Origin: Terriglobia bacterium
GTDB lineage: Bacteria > Acidobacteriota > Terriglobia > UBA7540
Assembly: GCA_022866195.1 (NCBI GenBank)
Contig: JALHUF010000301.1
Location: 1-5,077 of the forward strand
Length of the DNA stretch: 5,077 nucleotides
Direction of reading: 5' to 3'
A program made the position numbers and the translations under genes. The notes under the pieces were generated by a model. It was not told the origin of the DNA and searched no databases. It saw only the letters and a program-made list of their open reading frames with translations. Positions 1 through 5,077 of this stretch are shown here, piece after piece (the first letter of the stretch is position 1; each line of letters starts with the position of its first letter).

Positions 1-1392
1 CAGCAGCAGGTCGCGCGCCTGGCGGATTTCTTCCGGGTTGGTCGAATTCAACGAATAGCCCAGCTTCTTAAACGCCATGCCAAAAACCTCGCGCATATCA
101 TCAAGCAACAGGATGTGTCCGGCAAAGCGCGGGTCGAACATCACGGCCCAACTGTCGACGTTCCCTTTCACGAGGTCGCTTCGGTAGGCCAGCCCCGTTG
201 TACCCCAGGCGTAGGGCACGGAGTATTCATTGCGCGGGTCGCAGGAAAGTCCCAGGAAGCGGGGGTCCACATTGGCCCAGGCCGCGGGCAGACGCGACTT
301 GTCGAGTTTGGCGAGCAGCCCCTGCTGGATGAGGATTTCCACCATGTAGTCGGTGGGCATGACCAGGTCGTAATCAACGTTCCCACCCTGAAGCTTGGCC
401 AGCAAGGCTTCGTTTGAATCGTAGAGGTCATAATTGACCCGGCAGTGGAACTCGCGTTCGAAGCCGCGCACAACGCGCGGAGAGATGTAGGTGGTCCAGG
501 TATAAATGTTCAATTGTGGGACGTTTCGTTCCGTTGGCCAGGTCCGCGCCACCAGCGGCACCGCCATGAGGAGGAACACCCCGACTACGCCCGCCAACGC
601 CGTCCGCACCTTCAGGGCGCCGCGTTCCAGACGCTGGGCGATGTAGACCAGCGGCACAGTGGCCAACAAGATCGCGGTGGAGACGGCGTTGATCTCCGGC
701 GTGATGCCGCGCTTGAGCATGGAGTAGATCTGCAGCGGCAGGGTGGTGGAGCCCACGCCCGACACGAACGATGTAATGAGGTAATCGTCGAACGAGGTGG
801 TGAAGACCAGCAGGGCGGCGGAAAGGATGCCCGGGGCGGCGAGGGGCAGCGTGACCCGCCGGAACGTGGTCCACTCGTTTGCCCCCAGGTCCAGGGCGGC
901 CTCTTCCAGCGAGCGGTCCATGCCGGCCAGGCGCACTCCGACCACGATGATCACGTAGGAAATACAGAAGGTGATGTGCGCCATGATGATGGTGGTGAGA
1001 CTCAATTCCAGGTGAAGCATGCTGAAGAAGACCACCATGGCCACCGCAATCACGATCTCCGGGATCACCAGGGGCAAGTAAACCAGCCCATCGAGCCAGG
1101 CGCGGCCGCGCCCATGGGCACGGGCCGAGACCAGCGCGGCCATCGTCCCCACGCCCACGCAGACGAGGGTGACTGCCACCGCGACGGCGAGGCTGTTGAG
1201 CAGACTCCCGAAGATCAGGTCGTTGCGCCACAGGGCTGCGTACCACTCGACCGTAAAACCCAGCCAGCGGGCGGAGAGGCGAGAACGGTTGAACGAAAAG
1301 GCCACCAGGACAACGATGGGGGCGTAGAGAAACAGATAAACGAGCGAGGTTGCTACCCCCAGGCCCGAACCGCGCCGCTTCGCTCTCCTCAT
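1..1392 (-). CDS. potCD: PotC-PotD fusion: polyamine ABC transporter permease fused to its substrate-binding domain (3' partial)
   Basis: The frame is open from the ATG at 1392-1390 to the left edge (464 codons, no stop), so the C-terminus is missing. Residues 1-262 are a PotC-type inner-membrane permease with six predicted membrane segments (about 12-36, 64-88, 103-124, 130-154, 186-208, 236-256). The cytoplasmic EAA loop that docks the ATPase is present (E164-A165-A166, G170, L182-P183), as is the PotC-like stretch LPLQIYSML. An extra hydrophobic segment (about 264-283) follows a basic stretch (QRLERGALKVR), so it should cross outward and place the rest in the periplasm. From about residue 293 the protein matches PotD: YTWTTY, MPTDY and DDMREVF. 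By alignment from memory with E. coli PotD, W299, Y302, Y349, D432 and E435 match ligand contacts W34, Y37, Y85, D168 and E171. Predicted role: spermidine/putrescine import with PotB and an ATPase not in the window. Full length should be near 610 aa. The exact polyamine is inferred. Confidence 0.93.
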   Translation of the reverse strand, partial: MRRAKRRGSGLGVATSLVYLFLYAPIVVLVAFSFNRSRLSARWLGFTVEWYAALWRNDLIFGSLLNSLAVAVAVTLVCVGVGTMAALVSARAHGRGRAWLDGLVYLPLVIPEIVIAVAMVVFFSMLHLELSLTTIIMAHITFCISYVIIVVGVRLAGMDRSLEEAALDLGANEWTTFRRVTLPLAAPGILSAALLVFTTSFDDYLITSFVSGVGSTTLPLQIYSMLKRGITPEINAVSTAILLATVPLVYIAQRLERGALKVRTALAGVVGVFLLMAVPLVARTWPTERNVPQLNIYTWTTYISPRVVRGFEREFHCRVNYDLYDSNEALLAKLQGGNVDYDLVMPTDYMVEILIQQGLLAKLDKSRLPAAWANVDPRFLGLSCDPRNEYSVPYAWGTTGLAYRSDLVKGNVDSWAVMFDPRFAGHILLLDDMREVFGMAFKKLGYSLNSTNPEEIRQARDLLL

Positions 1393-1405
1393 CAGAGTAT
1401 CTCCC
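1390..1405 (-). promoter_or_regulatory. potCD ribosome binding site and TGATG stop-start overlap
   Basis: Read on the minus strand, GGGAG (1405-1401) sits 8 bases before the ATG of potCD (1392-1390). The TGA stop of potB (1394-1392) shares its last base with that ATG. The Shine-Dalgarno is inside the potB coding end. This arrangement fixes the potCD start and suggests translational coupling, giving comparable amounts of the two permease halves. The sequence shows the spacing; the coupling is inferred. Confidence 0.72.
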
Positions 1406-2270
1406 GCGTGACGCGCTGGGCGCTACGCAGAGTCCCGAGCAGCAGCGCCAGAACCGCAAAAGTAAGCAGGAAGGCCACCGCCGAACCGAAGGGCTGATCG
1501 CGCACCAGGGCGAACTGATTCTGGATGAGGTTGCCCACCATCATCGTGCGCGCTCCTCCCAGCAGGTCAGGCGTCACGAACGCGCCGATGGAAGGGATAA
1601 AGACCAGAACGGCTCCCGCCACCAATCCCGGCGTTGAAAGCGGCAGGGTCACCCTAAGAAAAGTGGCCAGCCGGCTCGCGCCCAGGTCTTGAGCGGCTTC
1701 GAGCAGCGCCGGGTCGATTTTTTGCAGCACCGCGTAAAGCGGCAGGATCATGAAAGGCAGTTCACCGTAAACCAGCCCGTTGAATACGGCCAGGGGCGTG
1801 TAGAGAAGGCGCAGCGGCTCGTGAGTCAGGTGAAGACCCAGAAGCACGTTGTTGATTACGCCCTCGGTGCGGAGAATCACCATCCACGCATAGGTGCGGA
1901 TCAGGAAACTCGTCCAGAAGGGAATCACCACCAGCAGCAAGAGCGCGGACTTCCAGCGCGCCGAGACCCGCAGCGCGATCGTGTAAGCCACCGGGTACCC
2001 GAGCCCGGCGCAGAGGAGCGTGCTGAGCAGCGCCATCCACACGGAGCGCCAGTAGATCTCGAGGTAGAGGGGCTGGAAGGCTCGCGCATAGTTGCGCAGC
2101 CCTAGGATCCACGCGATCGTGCCGTAAGGCGACCGCGCGGCAAAGCTGACGGCCAGCAGGTAAAAGATGGGGACCAGGAAGAATCCGACCAGCCAGATCA
2201 AGCTGCCGGCCAGGAGCGATGCGGTGCGCAGCCTCGGCCGATGACGGAAGAAGTGGAGGACTTGCTCCAT
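1392..2270 (-). CDS. potB: Polyamine (spermidine/putrescine) ABC transporter permease PotB
   Basis: Inner-membrane permease of the PotB/PotH family, 292 aa with the chosen start (E. coli PotB is about 275 aa). It shows six hydrophobic segments (about 18-42, 76-96, 108-131, 156-180, 212-234, 262-280). The family signature PFWTSFLIRTYAW is at residues 117-129. The EAA coupling loop (E191-A192-A193, G197, L209-P210) should contact the PotA ATPase. The C-terminal part carries GAFVTPDLLGG, another PotB-type stretch. The start at 2270 is chosen because the protein then begins with a short basic cytoplasmic lead as in PotB, and because a sigma70-like promoter lies at 2347-2376. An in-frame ATG at 2361-2363 would add 31 Arg/Ser-rich residues with no family match, and it lies within that promoter's spacer. 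The Shine-Dalgarno at 2270 is poor, so the start is the least certain part. It is the first gene of the operon and is coupled to potCD by a one-base overlap. Unlike the common potABCD order, no potA precedes it. Confidence 0.94.
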   Translation of the reverse strand: MEQVLHFFRHRPRLRTASLLAGSLIWLVGFFLVPIFYLLAVSFAARSPYGTIAWILGLRNYARAFQPLYLEIYWRSVWMALLSTLLCAGLGYPVAYTIALRVSARWKSALLLLVVIPFWTSFLIRTYAWMVILRTEGVINNVLLGLHLTHEPLRLLYTPLAVFNGLVYGELPFMILPLYAVLQKIDPALLEAAQDLGASRLATFLRVTLPLSTPGLVAGAVLVFIPSIGAFVTPDLLGGARTMMVGNLIQNQFALVRDQPFGSAVAFLLTFAVLALLLGTLRSAQRVTREIL

Positions 2271-2346
2271 CCAGGTGCTTGATCCCGCGCGAGATGCGGC
2301 ACGCGAGCCTTCACGGCGAAACACGCTGTGCCGCTTTTTCGCGCCG

Positions 2347-2376
2347 AGAATAGCGGAAGGCATCCGAGAATGTCAA
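2347..2376 (-). promoter_or_regulatory. Candidate sigma70-type promoter for the potB-potCD operon
   Basis: On the minus strand a perfect -35 box TTGACA (2376-2371) is followed, after 18 bases, by TATTCT (2352-2347), a 4/6 match to the -10 consensus. Transcription would begin near 2340, giving a leader of about 70 bases before the potB ATG at 2270. It would exclude the upstream in-frame ATG at 2363-2361 from the message. The 18-base spacer and partial -10 make it a moderate candidate. It is supported by its position in the only divergent intergenic region of the window. Confidence 0.42.
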
Positions 2377-2400
2377 ACGTTCGGGGGACACCATTTAACA
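2371..2400. promoter_or_regulatory. Imperfect 30-bp dyad (7-16-7) in the divergent intergenic region, possible operator
   Basis: TGTCAAA (2371-2377) and TTTAACA (2394-2400) form an inverted repeat with 6 of 7 positions matching and 16 bases between the arms. The left arm contains the minus-strand -35 box, so a bound protein could block or tune potB transcription. The right arm gives TTAACA, a 5/6 match to a plus-strand -35 box, but no suitable -10 follows at 16-18 bases. No regulator gene is in the window and no known operator family is recognised. It could be chance. Confidence 0.28.
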
Positions 2401-2445
2401 GGCGGGTGTATTCTAATAGGTGCGGCAGCAGATTGGATAAGACGT

Positions 2446-4743
2446 ATGAAACGTGCGCGGCCATGTTTCCTGGCTTTGATTGTTTTTCTGCTGGCAGGTT
2501 CACTTCTCTGGGCGCAGAACGAACCGCAGAGCGCCGATGATTCTTTCCAGCAGGGCAATGAATTTTCGCGCCGCGCCCTGTGGCAGGAGGCCACTACCGC
2601 CTACCGCAGAGCCCTGGGGCTCCGGCCCGTCTTTCCCGAGGCCCATTACAACCTCGCCAATGCTTACGCGGCGCTCGAGAGACGCGACGAGGCCATTCGA
2701 GAATATCGAGAAGTATTGCGTCAGAAGGCGGATTTCCCCGGTGTGCATCTGAATATCGGCGCCATCTATGAGTCACAGGGCAAGCTGGACCAGGCCATAG
2801 AGGAGTATCGCGCCGAGCTTCGCCTCCATCCCGCGAGCGTCGATGCGCACGCCGACCTGGGCAATGCGTTGACCGCCCTACGCGAATTTGCCGCCGCGGC
2901 CGGGGAGTACCGCCAGGCGCTCGCGCTCAGACCGCGCGACGTGGAAATCCAGGTGGCGCTTGCCGCTTCGCTGTTGCAGGCGGGGAACGTATCTGAGGCT
3001 ATTGTGGAGTACGGCAAAGCCGTGTCAATCGGGGCCGAAAATCCATATGCTCATGCAGGTCTGGCCACGGCTCTGACGCAGGCGGGCAAGGCCGGCGAGG
3101 GCGTCGAGGAGTTTCGCGCGGCAGTGCGTCTGCGTCCCAACGATCCCGAACTCCACTTCAACTTGGCCAACACTTTGCGGGCCACGGAAGATCTGATTCA
3201 TGCCATCCAGGAATACCGCCGCGCCGTGGAGCTGCGACCCGACCAGATCGACTACCGATTCCAGTTGGCCCTGGTGCTCCGGCAGGCAGGGGATTATGGC
3301 GGGGCCATCCAGGAGTTGCGGCGCGTGATCCGTCAGCGCCCGGACTATGCCGGGGCGCAGGCGGAGCTGGCCGCAGCTTACCTTTCTACGGGCAACCATC
3401 CTGCGGCGAGCGCCGCGTACCGCGAGGCCCTGCGGTTGAAACCCGAAGATCCCGCGCTCCACGAGGCGCTGGGGCTGGTGCTGAGGAAAACCGGAGACCT
3501 GCTGGGAGCGCTGCCGGAACTGAGAAAGGCGGCCGAGCTCTCCCCCAACAACGCGGACTACCACCGCAACCTGGCGGAGGCGTATCAGGCGGCGGGTGAC
3601 GTGGCGGGCTTTGTTCAGGAGTATCGGGAGGAAGTGCGGCTGCGTCCGGACGACGCCGACGCGCACCTGCATCTGGCCAACGCCTACCAGGCCAGCGGAG
3701 ATCTGGAAAAAGCCGTGGGGGAGTATCGCGTGGCGGTGCGCCTGAGGCCCCGGAGTCCCGAACTGCATTATCACCTGGCGCGAGCGTTAAGAGCTTCGGG
3801 CGAGGTGCGCGAGGCCCAAGCTGAATTGGAACGTGCGGTCGAGTTGCGGCCTGACTATCCGGAGGCGCTCGTGGCGCTCGGAGAAGTCTTGGCTGAACGG
3901 AAGAATTACGCGCTGGCCGTACCCACGTACCGTGACGCGCTGCGCTTGCGGCCCGATGACGCTGCTCTGCACATTCGTCTGGCAGCGGCCTTGCGCGAAA
4001 ACGGTGACTTGGATGGCGCTCTGGCAGAATGCCGCGAGGCGGTGCGGCTGGCCCCGGATAACCCTGAATACCAACGCGAGCTCGGAAACACGCTGCATCG
4101 GCGCGGGGATTTGAAGGGGGCGGCGGAAGCCTATCAGGCCAGCCTGGCGCGCGGCACCGACGATTGGCAGACGCAAGCCAACCTGGGGCTCACCTTGATG
4201 CAGGCCGGCGACTGGCAGGGCGCGGTCGCGGCGTATCGGGAGGTCCTGCAGAGACGGCCGGACTTGCCCGAAGCCCACACCAATTTGGCTAACGCGTTGA
4301 ACCAACTGGGCGACTTCGAGGGCGCGGCGGCGGAGGCGCAAGCCGCCCTGCGCCTGGCTCCCAACCTGGCCGAGGCGCATTTCCATCTGGGGGTGGCGCG
4401 GCTGCGGCAGGGCAAGGCGGATGAGGCCGTGAACGAGTTACGCGAAGCGTTGCGCGCCAAGACCGACTTCGTCGAAGCGCGCCTGAGCCTGGCCAACGCG
4501 CTGCGGCAAAAAGGGGAACTCGACGAAGCCATTGTCAACTACCGGGAGTACCTGCGGCTGCGGCCGCAGGAGGCGAGCGTACACCTCAGCCTGGGGAATG
4601 CGCTCAAAGGCAAGAATGATTTGCAGGCTGCCATTCGGGAATACGAAGAAGCGATTCGCCTGCGCCCCAACTTAGCGAGCGCGCACTACAATCTGGCGGT
4701 CACGCTGGAAGAGGCAGGACAGGCCCAGCGGGCGCGCCAGTAG
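2446..4743 (+). CDS. Secreted giant TPR-repeat protein, C-terminus cut by an in-frame amber codon
   Basis: A 765-residue protein as read to the TAG at 4741. Residues 1-23 are a Sec signal peptide: basic KRAR, a hydrophobic core, and likely cleavage after LLWA before Q24. There is no lipobox cysteine, so it should be periplasmic or secreted rather than a lipoprotein. From residue 31 the chain is nothing but TPR repeats: 21 complete ones at 31-744, each exactly 34 residues, then 21 residues of repeat 22. A typical repeat reads roughly AHxxLAxALxxxGDLxxAIxEY, then REAxRLRPxxP, resembling the TPR superhelix of O-GlcNAc-transferase-like proteins. No catalytic domain follows. TPR arrays are protein-binding scaffolds; the partner here is unknown. 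The start at 2446 is chosen because the signal peptide begins there. The frame runs back to an ATG at 2275, but that adds 57 residues that would bury the signal peptide and overlap the potB start. The Shine-Dalgarno (GGA at 2435-2437) is weak. The frame continues past the stop (see 4741-4833). Confidence 0.93.
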   Translation: MKRARPCFLALIVFLLAGSLLWAQNEPQSADDSFQQGNEFSRRALWQEATTAYRRALGLRPVFPEAHYNLANAYAALERRDEAIREYREVLRQKADFPGVHLNIGAIYESQGKLDQAIEEYRAELRLHPASVDAHADLGNALTALREFAAAAGEYRQALALRPRDVEIQVALAASLLQAGNVSEAIVEYGKAVSIGAENPYAHAGLATALTQAGKAGEGVEEFRAAVRLRPNDPELHFNLANTLRATEDLIHAIQEYRRAVELRPDQIDYRFQLALVLRQAGDYGGAIQELRRVIRQRPDYAGAQAELAAAYLSTGNHPAASAAYREALRLKPEDPALHEALGLVLRKTGDLLGALPELRKAAELSPNNADYHRNLAEAYQAAGDVAGFVQEYREEVRLRPDDADAHLHLANAYQASGDLEKAVGEYRVAVRLRPRSPELHYHLARALRASGEVREAQAELERAVELRPDYPEALVALGEVLAERKNYALAVPTYRDALRLRPDDAALHIRLAAALRENGDLDGALAECREAVRLAPDNPEYQRELGNTLHRRGDLKGAAEAYQASLARGTDDWQTQANLGLTLMQAGDWQGAVAAYREVLQRRPDLPEAHTNLANALNQLGDFEGAAAEAQAALRLAPNLAEAHFHLGVARLRQGKADEAVNELREALRAKTDFVEARLSLANALRQKGELDEAIVNYREYLRLRPQEASVHLSLGNALKGKNDLQAAIREYEEAIRLRPNLASAHYNLAVTLEEAGQAQRARQ

Positions 4744-4779
4744 TACCTGACTTACCTTCAGCTCTCGCCCGACGCCCCT
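2536..4779 (+). repeat. 22 tandem TPR units, exact 102-base period
   Basis: Repeat n begins at residue 31 + 34(n-1), and no unit has an insertion or deletion. The arithmetic closes exactly: 30 leader residues, 21 x 34, then 21 residues to the stop, giving 765. Counting the stop as one position, the next 12 codons complete unit 22 at 4779. The units differ substantially in sequence, so this is an old, selected protein repeat and not a recent DNA amplification. Histidine occupies position 3 in 14 of 22 units, and glutamate occupies position 22 in 14 of units 2-21. Units 2, 5, 16 and 19 lack the usual proline near position 31. Confidence 0.93.
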
Positions 4780-4833
4780 GATGCCGCCGAGGTGCGCAAG
4801 CACCTGAAAGAAATCGGCGGGTCCACCCAATGA
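4741..4833 (+). other. Amber codon and in-frame continuation of the TPR gene (native C-terminus)
   Basis: TAG at 4741-4743 is followed in the same frame by 29 sense codons ending at TGA (4831-4833). The first 12 (YLTYLQLSPDAP) supply exactly the missing second helix of repeat 22. The remaining 17 (DAAEVRKHLKEIGGSTQ) look like the charged helix that typically caps a TPR array. The TAG occupies position 22 of the repeat, which is Glu in 14 of units 2-21; GAG or CAG would each need one base change to become TAG. Possible explanations are a nonsense mutation, a sequencing or assembly error, or programmed or suppressor readthrough giving a 795-aa protein. As it stands, the truncated protein lacks its last helix and cap, which could weaken folding at that end. 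Confidence 0.78.
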
Positions 4834-4846
4834 AATCGCGGCCAGC

Positions 4847-4867
4847 GATCACCTCAGAGAGGTGGTC
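4847..4867. terminator. Hairpin between convergent genes, possible bidirectional terminator
   Basis: GATCACCTC (4847-4855) pairs with GAGGTGGTC (4859-4867) across an AGA loop. This gives nine pairs with one G-U when read as plus-strand RNA, and one mismatch in the minus-strand RNA. It fills most of the 35-base gap between the TGA of the extended TPR frame (4831-4833) and the stop of the ThuA-like gene (4869-4871). No clear U-run follows on either strand, so it is not a textbook intrinsic terminator. Its position between converging genes is the main support. Confidence 0.4.
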
Positions 4868-4868
4868 T

Positions 4869-5077
4869 CTATCTGGCGGTTTCCCCAAGCCTTCCCGCGG
4901 TCCAGCGAATGGCGCTTCGCACCAGGGCTTGATAGGCCGGGTGCAGATGGGCCATCTGGTCGTGGCCAAGCTGGATGTAAACGACCCGCGATTTCGCATA
5001 AGGGCTGATCCAGGCTACCGGGCCATCGCTCGTGGGATTGTCGGTCTTCAAGAGCACGGTTACGCTGGGTGAAATCC
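4869..5077 (-). CDS. ThuA-like domain protein (C-terminal end only, 5' partial)
   Basis: The frame is open from the right edge to a TAG at 4871-4869, giving 68 visible residues; the start lies outside the window. The visible part matches the end of the ThuA-like fold as I know it: a VTVLLKTD strand, GPVAWISPYAKSRVVYIQLGHD with the conserved aromatic-Q/S-LGHD ending, then AHLHPAYQALV and SAIRWTAGRL as the closing helix. ThuA-like proteins have a class I glutamine amidotransferase-like fold. They were named for a trehalose utilisation locus, but most members have unknown or sugar-related roles, so no substrate is assigned. A GTG at 5057-5055 is internal to the domain and is not the true start, because the coding signal continues upstream of it. 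It converges on the TPR gene and is not in an operon with anything visible. Without the N-terminal part, catalytic status and export cannot be judged. Confidence 0.85.
   Translation of the reverse strand, partial: ISPSVTVLLKTDNPTSDGPVAWISPYAKSRVVYIQLGHDQMAHLHPAYQALVRSAIRWTAGRLGETAR

Noticed and set aside
428..1497. Two long open frames (minus 428-1459, about 343 codons; plus 445-1497, about 350 codons) covering the PotC region
   Set aside because: Both are rich in Arg, Gly, His and Pro with no domain sense. The third frame here gives a clear PotC permease and PotD start, so these are GC-driven shadows.
2271..2363. Upstream ATG (2363-2361) for PotB, adding 31 residues
   Set aside because: The extension has no family match, there is no Shine-Dalgarno before it, and it lies in the spacer of the likely promoter. 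It remains possible but less likely than 2270.
2412..2417. TCTAAT, a 5/6 match to the -10 box, as promoter for the TPR gene
   Set aside because: No acceptable -35 box sits 16-18 bases upstream and there is no extended -10 TG, so it is not reported as a feature. The TPR gene promoter is unresolved.
2275..2445. Upstream start (ATG 2275) for the TPR protein, adding 57 residues
   Set aside because: It would place a clear signal peptide in the interior and overlap the potB promoter. The added residues look like translated intergenic DNA.
3025..4386. Long minus-strand open frames opposite the TPR gene (3025-3774 and 3787-4386)
   Set aside because: They repeat with the same 102-base period as the TPR array because they are its antisense reading. 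They lack independent signals such as a domain, a ribosome site or a promoter.
2536..4779. Possible CRISPR or satellite array because of the regular 102-base period
   Set aside because: The period is that of a 34-residue protein repeat in one frame. The units diverge at DNA level and have no constant repeat with unique spacers.
4700..4999. Minus-strand 99-codon frame at the 3' end of the TPR gene
   Set aside because: It overlaps both the TPR C-terminus and the ThuA-like gene in other frames and gives a low-complexity Arg/Pro/Ala-rich product.
4830..5072. Plus-strand 80-codon frame whose ATG overlaps the TGA at 4831 (ATGA), resembling a coupled downstream gene
   Set aside because: It lies almost wholly antisense to the ThuA-like domain, whose protein sequence is recognisable. 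Its own translation has no family resemblance.

Overview
The window is GC-rich, densely coded bacterial DNA. It holds four genes or gene parts in two blocks: a leftward polyamine-type ABC transporter operon (positions 1-2270) and a rightward gene for a very long secreted TPR protein (2446-4743). The N-terminal part of a leftward ThuA-like gene runs off the right edge. There are no rRNA, tRNA, IS, CRISPR or phage signatures. The combination of a PotC-PotD fusion, long Sec-exported TPR proteins and a ThuA-like protein would suit an Acidobacteriota-type soil or metagenomic genome, but this is an inference from gene style only; no taxonomic marker is present.

Positions 1-2270, minus strand: potB (permease) is followed by a gene that starts on the last base of the potB stop codon (TGATG). 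That second frame stays open from 1392 to the left edge (464 codons). It encodes a PotC permease, then a seventh membrane segment, then a PotD-type periplasmic polyamine-binding domain, all in one polypeptide. About 150 residues of PotD should lie beyond the edge. No potA ATPase gene is in the window; it must lie downstream (left of position 1) or elsewhere. Together these proteins would form an importer with the receptor covalently tied to the channel.

Positions 2271-2445: a divergent intergenic region with a good sigma70-like promoter for potB and an imperfect 30-bp dyad covering its -35 box.

Positions 2446-4743, plus strand: a Sec signal peptide followed by 21 complete TPR repeats, every one exactly 34 residues long. 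Repeat 22 is cut by an amber (TAG) codon at its position 22. The same frame then completes repeat 22 in perfect phase and runs a further 17 residues as a plausible capping helix to a TGA at 4831-4833. The native protein was probably 795 aa, and the TAG is a recent nonsense change, an error, or a readthrough site.

Positions 4834-5077: a hairpin sits between the two convergent genes, then the C-terminal end of a ThuA-like domain protein on the minus strand. It is open to the right edge.
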